From contig NZ_JNYE01000020.1 in NCBI RefSeq assembly GCF_000717185.1, forward strand, positions 1 through 64,000: a stretch of 64,000 nucleotides of DNA, written 5' to 3'. This DNA is from Kitasatospora phosalacinea (GTDB taxonomy: Bacteria; Actinomycetota; Actinomycetes; Streptomycetales; Streptomycetaceae). Of the stretch, positions 60,701 to 64,000 are shown piece by piece. The translations under genes were made by a program, and so were the position numbers. Position 1 is the first letter of the stretch, and each line of letters starts with the position of its first letter. The notes under the pieces are model-generated. The model ran no database searches. It saw only the letters and a list, made by a program, of their open reading frames with translations, and was not told the DNA's origin.

Positions 60701-61885
60701 GGGGCTCTGCGCGTCCGGGGCGGGCGCTTCCGGTGCGGGCGGCTGGGCCTCCGGCGCGGGCGGCTGGGCCTCCGGCGCGGGCGCGGGGGCGGGGGCGGTC
60801 GCGGCGCCGGGCACGGTGAGCACCATGCCGGGGGCGAGCACGTCCGGGTCGGTGAGCCGTTCGCCGTCGGGGGCGGTGACGCCCTGGTTGGCGGCGAAGA
60901 GCTCGGGCCAGCGGTCGCCGTCGCCCAACTCCCGCTGGGCGATGGCGGAGAGCGAGTCGCCGGAGTGCACGGTGACGCTGCCGTGCGCGGGCCCGGCGGG
61001 TGCGGCGGGCAGCGCGGGCGCGGTGCTGCTGCCCGCGGTGGTGCCGGTGGCGGTGCCCGCGGCGGTGTCGGGCTTGGCGTCGGCGGGCATCAGCAGCCGC
61101 CAGCCGGGCTGGATCGGGCGGTCGGCGTCGAAGCGGGTGCCCGAACCGTCCATCGGGCGGCCCGCGTTGAGCTTGGCGATCTCCGTCCAGCGTTCCCCGG
61201 AGCCGAGTTGGCGTTCGGCGATGGACCACAGGCTGTCGGCGGGCCGGGCGTCGCGGACGGTGTAGGTCGGCTGCTGCTGCGGGTCGGCGGCGGGCGCGGC
61301 CGCGGGGGCCCCGGCGGGCAGTGCGGCGTAGGCCGGTGCGGCGTTCAACTGGGCTGCGGTGGCCGGGCGCTGGGCGAGTTCGGGGGTGGCGGCGAAGGCC
61401 GATCCGGCGACCGGGAGCAGGGCCAGTACGGAGCCGATCAGGCCGGCCGCGATGCGCTGGCTCCAGCCGAAGGCGGGGATCCGGCGGGCGACCCGGCCGC
61501 GGAGTTGGGCGGGGACCTCGACCAGGACGGAGAGCAGGAAGCACAGCCAGCCGATCCAGCCGACGCCGACCAGCAGCCACAGGAAGAGGCTGCCGTCGTC
61601 GGGGCTGGTGAGCGCGGCGATCAGGTCGCCGTGGACCGGGTCGCCCGCCGCGGCGACGGCGAGGGTGCCGTAGCCGAGCAGGGCGGGCACGCCGGCCAGC
61701 AGCAGGACGAGTGCCAGCAGGGAGCCGAGCGCGGCGAGCACCGAGCCGCCCGCGCCCCGTCGGCGGCGCCGTCCGGCGGCCACCGGGGCGGGTTGCGGTC
61801 CGCCGCGGCCGGTGCGGGCGGTGCGGTCCGGTTGCCGCTCCCGGCGGCCCTTGCGGTGCTGGTCGTCGGCTCCGCGCGCGGCCAT
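57707..61885 (-). CDS. Membrane protein with two LysM domains and C-terminal BTAD domain (Tad locus)
   Basis: This 1392-residue protein has three membrane segments in the first 170 residues, two LysM-like domains (YTVRDARPADSLWSIAERQLG near 210 and VTVHSGDSLSAIAQRELG near 305), and a long Pro/Ala linker. A fourth hydrophobic segment lies near residue 460. A central region resembles FHA/BTAD-associated domains, then comes an EQPV repeat, and a C-terminal winged helix plus BTAD region ends it (RIRVLGPVDVLGAAG onwards, about 1145-1392). BTAD domains occur in SARP regulators. Here the domain is joined to cell-wall-binding LysM and sits in a Tad secretion locus, so it may link the wall or the Tad apparatus to gene control. 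Its ATG overlaps the upstream stop by one base (TGATG). Confidence 0.85.
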   Translation of the reverse strand: MAARGADDQHRKGRRERQPDRTARTGRGGPQPAPVAAGRRRRRGAGGSVLAALGSLLALVLLLAGVPALLGYGTLAVAAAGDPVHGDLIAALTSPDDGSLFLWLLVGVGWIGWLCFLLSVLVEVPAQLRGRVARRIPAFGWSQRIAAGLIGSVLALLPVAGSAFAATPELAQRPATAAQLNAAPAYAALPAGAPAAAPAADPQQQPTYTVRDARPADSLWSIAERQLGSGERWTEIAKLNAGRPMDGSGTRFDADRPIQPGWRLLMPADAKPDTAAGTATGTTAGSSTAPALPAAPAGPAHGSVTVHSGDSLSAIAQRELGDGDRWPELFAANQGVTAPDGERLTDPDVLAPGMVLTVPGAATAPAPAPAPEAQPPAPEAQPPAPEAPAPDAQSPAPAAQTPEAQPSAPQQQATPPAAEAQTPAPQDTAAAANLPAVRDQQNVAKSGGGDYTVALAASGLGVLMAAALITLVGRRRTDQQRARRPRHRIALPSAEAGRFEAELKARQDEHGLDLLNRALRTLGRNTVRGEKRLPALVAARVTVAGTVELHLAAPAVPIAPFRAAHAPNVWWCPVDSTELLSAAQAAKYAAPYPALVTLGATPDGSTVLADLETVRLVHLSGHPEDAEDVLRSLAVELAHSPLADRLHLHLVGIATDLPTAGPAADRVHHHPTLEAALAALGPRTAKARATLIGANVGSPREARSRGSADEAWLPEIVLSAQPPSGTVPAELGRLLDGRPRTCLAVLTRAPERGAGPVARWTLPATGHAALPGLHLSVELQRLNREQYAQLGELVRASGDFTQHPAPDWTIDGPHNGPEDEAELPLPVPALAAVGAAIGAVPAPFGTGYGELEDEAAEGGVRADGTLDARLIALLGGPTGPGGAAGAEASAADAPARTSLEKPAGGGGGGAAEGDGAGPRLLARVVPTGSSPFAGLVPTAPTNPYAVVPVVPVQPAALPPAVPTAVPTAEPAPEPAQPVQPAVPAEPRHAANGQARKVTTPPHGTPVDPRIAAALPPAVPAQPLPPQEQLPPAAPGFAPDAAADGGTRSFELAAPAPTEQPVEQPVEQPVEQPVERPVEAPAAPEPEPVPAPEPLPTHDQAAAPDPRSPARPSARPGSGPARTDSDDLLAILRSPEAHHLRSAPRIRVLGPVDVLGAAGSADPAGRPRLTELAAYLALRPGSEHTAIDRDIHPGAAHLDPKATAERLAEPLPVKLAALAGWLGTSPEGRDYLDGQPADTYTLAPTVTCDWDEFRSLYRRGMRSTSSTADAALAHALALVRGAPFAEAPGGTFAWAEVERQDMLAAIVDTAHELAARRLQYGDHRTAEAAIFRALAVAPEVELLHRDLFYAYASAGARDQLVRSVNRLDALSRRTGRDLDPDTVALLRDLLTGS
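58666..58713. repeat. 12-bp in-frame tandem repeats (EQPV)
   Basis: Four exact or near-exact CTCGACGGGCTG units, with flanking relatives, encode repeated EQPV in the LysM/BTAD protein. The 12-bp length keeps the frame. Confidence 0.75.
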
Positions 61886-62328
61886 CAGCCGGTGGTCCCT
61901 TCCGTGATGCCGTGCAGCAGGGTGGCCTTGCCGTGGCCCTGCACGGAGAGTGTGGTGATGCCGACCACGCCGAGCAGCGCGGTCCGGTAGGTGCTGGTGA
62001 CGCTGACGCTGATCACGCTCAGGTCGGGGTACTGCGGGAAGTCGACGCGGCCCGCGACGCCCTGGGAGGCGAGGTAGGCCCGGGCGGCGGACTCGGCCTG
62101 CCCGGGGTCGACCTGGTAGCCGCCTCCGGAGCGCAGCCGGTCGATGTCGAGTTGCTGTCCGGCCACCCGGGCGGCTTCCTGCGCTATCGCGTCGGCCCGT
62201 TCGGTGGCCCGCAGTTGGCCGCCGAAGTCGAGCACCAGGCCGACCACGGCGACCAGGCTGACGGCGGTGATGGCGACCATGACCGAAATGCTGCCCCGGT
62301 CCTGCCCGTTCACGCCTCGTGCGTCCAC
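61885..62328 (-). CDS. TadG-like pilus assembly protein
   Basis: The 147-residue protein has DRGSISVMVAITAVSLVAVVGLVLDFGGQLRATERADAIAQEAARVAGQQ, the single N-terminal membrane helix and following helix typical of TadE/TadG minor pseudopilins. The remainder is short and strand-rich. It acts at the membrane in the Tad apparatus. GTG 62328 follows GGAGG by 5 bp. The stop overlaps the LysM/BTAD start. Confidence 0.87.
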   Translation of the reverse strand: MDARGVNGQDRGSISVMVAITAVSLVAVVGLVLDFGGQLRATERADAIAQEAARVAGQQLDIDRLRSGGGYQVDPGQAESAARAYLASQGVAGRVDFPQYPDLSVISVSVTSTYRTALLGVVGITTLSVQGHGKATLLHGITEGTTG

Positions 62329-62360
62329 GTTCCCTCCCCCCACGGTCTGTTGACGTCCTC

Positions 62361-62819
62361 TCAGTTTCCCCGGTAGCGGTCCAGCACGGAGGTGAACGTG
62401 CCGGTGACGGTCTTGCTGCCCGGTACGCCGTCCAGTCCGATCAGGTCGGAGAGCGGCACCGTGCAGGAGACCCGGACGGTGACGGTGGTCAGGGTGCCGC
62501 CGCTGGTCGCCAGGCTGCCGTACTCCGGCTCGCCGACCGGTTCGGCCGCGCACTTCACCGAGCGGGCGGCGAGCGCCTGTCCGACGGCGTCGGCGGCGTC
62601 CTGCCGGGCCGCTTCGGGGCTGCGGGCCAGGGAGGCGGCGCGGGCTCCGGCGCGGGCGGCGGCGTCGACCACCGCGCCGGTGGTCTGCAGGCGTCCGGCG
62701 GCGACCGCCATCAGGGCGAAGCTGAGCACCACCGGCACCAGGACCGCCGCTTCGATCGCGAACGAACCCCGTTCCCCGGTACGGGAGTCGCCCCTCTGCT
62801 CCGCTCCCCTGCCGCTCAC
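62361..62819 (-). CDS. TadE-like minor pseudopilin (copy 2)
   Basis: The 152-residue protein has GERGSFAIEAAVLVPVVLSFALMAVAAGRLQTTGAVVDAAARAGARAA, with the conserved Glu after the processing-like site and one membrane helix, as in TadE. GTG 62819 overlaps the stop of the upstream copy (GTGA). Two conserved cysteines in the C-terminal part (VKCAAE, VSCTVP) may form a disulfide outside the membrane. Confidence 0.88.
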   Translation of the reverse strand: MSGRGAEQRGDSRTGERGSFAIEAAVLVPVVLSFALMAVAAGRLQTTGAVVDAAARAGARAASLARSPEAARQDAADAVGQALAARSVKCAAEPVGEPEYGSLATSGGTLTTVTVRVSCTVPLSDLIGLDGVPGSKTVTGTFTSVLDRYRGN

Positions 62820-63262
62820 GGCACCACCGGCGGGACGAACTTCTCCCGGGGCGCGGTGGCGGTCTTGGTGATCGCCAGGTCCGCGAACGGGAAGAGGGTG
62901 AGCGGTTGCACCGTGACGGACAGCTGGTACAGGTCGGGGTCGCTGCCGGTCTGCCGCGGCGGCGCGCCCAGTTCGACCACGTCGCCGAGCCGTTCGACGA
63001 ACTCGGTGGCCCGTTCCTCGCCCGCACCGGTCGGCGCGCCGTTGATCCGTCCGGCTTCCACGCCCTCCCGGGCGGCCGCCAGCGCGGCCTGTTCGGCGTA
63101 CCACCACAGGCCGGCCTGCACCACCAGGAGGATCACGAAGAGCACGGCCGGGAAGACGATGGCGAGGCTGATCGCCATCGCCCCCCGGTCGGAGCTGCGG
63201 GCACGCGCGAGCCACCCGGCCGGTGCGGGCCGGGTGGCGGGCCGGTGCGGGCGGCGGGTCAC
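62816..63262 (-). CDS. TadE-like minor pseudopilin (copy 1)
   Basis: The 148-residue protein has SSDRGAMAISLAIVFPAVLFVILLVVQAGLWWYAEQAALAAAREGVEAGR, the TadE membrane helix and following helix. The usual Glu after the glycine is replaced by Ser in this copy (AISLAIV), which may affect prepilin processing. GTG 63262 overlaps the upstream stop (GTGA). Confidence 0.87.
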   Translation of the reverse strand: MTRRPHRPATRPAPAGWLARARSSDRGAMAISLAIVFPAVLFVILLVVQAGLWWYAEQAALAAAREGVEAGRINGAPTGAGEERATEFVERLGDVVELGAPPRQTGSDPDLYQLSVTVQPLTLFPFADLAITKTATAPREKFVPPVVP

Positions 63263-63522
63263 GGCGCGGTGCCGCCGGCGGGGACGTCCTTCTGGATGTC
63301 GCCCTGGACCTTGTTGCCGAGCTGGGAGATCGCGTAGACGACCGTCCCGGCGATGGTGACCAGCACGATCACGGCGAGGGCGAGTTCGATGCTGATCGCG
63401 CCGCGGTCGCCGGACTCGCGGGCGGCGCGCAGCTTGACGAGGCGGTACTCGAGGACGGGACGGACGAGATGGAGCGGGAGCAGCGGTCGCAGGGCGGCCG
63501 CCACGGTGCGGATTCGGGCCAT
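63259..63522 (-). CDS. Small pilin-like membrane protein of the Tad locus
   Basis: The 87-residue protein has a basic N-terminus of about 38 residues and then GDRGAISIELALAVIVLVTIAGTVVYAISQLGNKVQ, a single membrane helix with Glu at +5 after Gly, as in Flp/TadE-type pilins. It could be the major Flp-like pilin or another TadE-like subunit. Its stop overlaps the next gene. Confidence 0.8.
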   Translation of the reverse strand: MARIRTVAAALRPLLPLHLVRPVLEYRLVKLRAARESGDRGAISIELALAVIVLVTIAGTVVYAISQLGNKVQGDIQKDVPAGGTAP

Positions 63523-63640
63523 GGTGTGGTCTCCAGGACTTCGACGGGAGGGGCTGGTTGCGGGGTGCCGCGCTGGGCGGGTGGCGCTGTTCCTTCGCTG
63601 CTCGGTCGGGTGGTGCCGGGTCTTCGGGCCTTCCCCGGCC

Positions 63641-64000
63641 TCAGGCGCTGTTGAGCATCTGGTAGACCGCGGGGAAGGCGATCAGGACGGTCATCAGCAG
63701 GGTCAGGGCGGAGCCGGGGGCGACCATCCTTTCGCTGTCGGTGTTGGCCTTGGCGAGTTCCTCGGAGAGGAGTTCGCCGCGCAGGCTCTTGGCGCGGGCC
63801 CGGAGGGTGTCGTAGACGGCGGCGCCGTCGACGCCGGAGATCCGCATGATGTCGGCGACGTCCTGGAGCGGGGTGAGGCCCAGCTCCCGGGCGAGCGCGT
63901 CGAGTCCGTCCCAGGGCGGGAGCCGGTCGGTGGCGGCCCGCTCCAGCGCGTCGCGGATCCGCCGGAACACGGTGCCGCGCCCGACCGAGGCGGCGCGGCG
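63641..64000 (-). CDS. TadC-like type II secretion F-domain protein (3' end)
   Basis: The frame is open to the window edge. The visible C-terminal part has DALARELGLTPLQDVADIMRISGVDGAAVYDTLRARAKSLRGE and a final membrane segment (ALTLLMTVLIAFPAVYQML), the ending of TadB/TadC inner-membrane platform proteins. The N-terminal membrane segments lie outside the window. It is separated from the pilin-like gene by about 118 bp, which may hold the pilin promoter. Confidence 0.85.
   Translation of the reverse strand, partial: RRAASVGRGTVFRRIRDALERAATDRLPPWDGLDALARELGLTPLQDVADIMRISGVDGAAVYDTLRARAKSLRGELLSEELAKANTDSERMVAPGSALTLLMTVLIAFPAVYQMLNSA

Noticed and set aside
57432..61580. A 1382-codon minus-strand open frame within the LysM/BTAD gene
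   Set aside because: It is the same DNA in another frame, with an Arg/Pro/Gly-rich translation; the 57707-61885 frame has LysM and BTAD motifs and correct third-position bias.

Overview
This window comes from a high-GC actinomycete of the Streptomyces/Kitasatospora type. The evidence is very strong third-position GC bias, many GTG starts, GTGA/ATGA start-stop overlaps, a CBM2-bearing secreted cellulase under CebR-like boxes, a complete ergothioneine cluster and a Tad-type secretion locus that includes a LysM/BTAD protein. I saw no rRNA, tRNA, CRISPR array, insertion sequence or phage module.

Layout. 1-9422 (minus) is a surface-polysaccharide locus: four family-2 glycosyltransferases, a Wzx-like flippase, a NodB deacetylase, a GT-C-like membrane protein and a partial membrane/lipoprotein-like gene, nearly all joined by 4-bp start/stop overlaps. 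10066-13100 (minus) is a PAS-GGDEF-EAL cyclic-di-GMP protein coupled to an S-adenosylmethionine methyltransferase. 13253-17566 carries a GH15 hydrolase convergent with a secreted GH6 cellulase that has two palindromic CebR-type operators. 18085-24916 is mixed: a winged-helix protein, an acetyltransferase, an O-methyltransferase with an unidentified N-terminal half, a frameshifted WYL regulator, an esterase and a resolvase-like fragment without its serine. 25198-25778 is a Doc-type toxin-antitoxin pair closed by a strong hairpin.

25863-31521 is an operon of a PatB-like C-S lyase followed by egtA-egtB-egtC-egtD. The lyase overlaps egtA by 4 bp and is a good candidate for the last (EgtE-like) step of ergothioneine synthesis. 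The operon ends in a nine-copy 16-bp minisatellite that contains the egtD stop. 31661-36207 holds a carotenoid/retinol-saturase-like oxidoreductase, a phosphotransferase-like protein and small unknowns. 36367-40335 is a TetR regulator divergent from acyl-CoA dehydrogenase, thiolase and short-chain dehydrogenase genes, with a palindrome between. 41333-42937 is a MarR regulator with its own palindrome, between a small membrane protein and an acetyltransferase.

43001-45250 encodes a 749-residue protein with an apparently inactivated caspase-like domain, a disordered linker carrying recurrent K-G motifs and a TPR-like tail. 45535-57642 is housekeeping and stress genes: two MFS transporters, ArsR-type and GlxA-type regulators, an HD protein, an amidohydrolase, an S66 (MccF-like) peptidase, and a quinone oxidoreductase whose promoter has a textbook SoxR/MerR architecture (19-bp spacer, CTTGAGG/TTCAAG dyad). 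57707-64000 (minus) is a Tad locus: LysM/BTAD protein, TadG/TadE-like proteins, a small pilin-like protein and the 3' end of tadC.

A recurring feature is that stop codons lie in, or directly beside, short tandem repeats (8-23 bp units, a different unit at each locus). This happens at ten or so genes and is the most unusual window-scale pattern I see.
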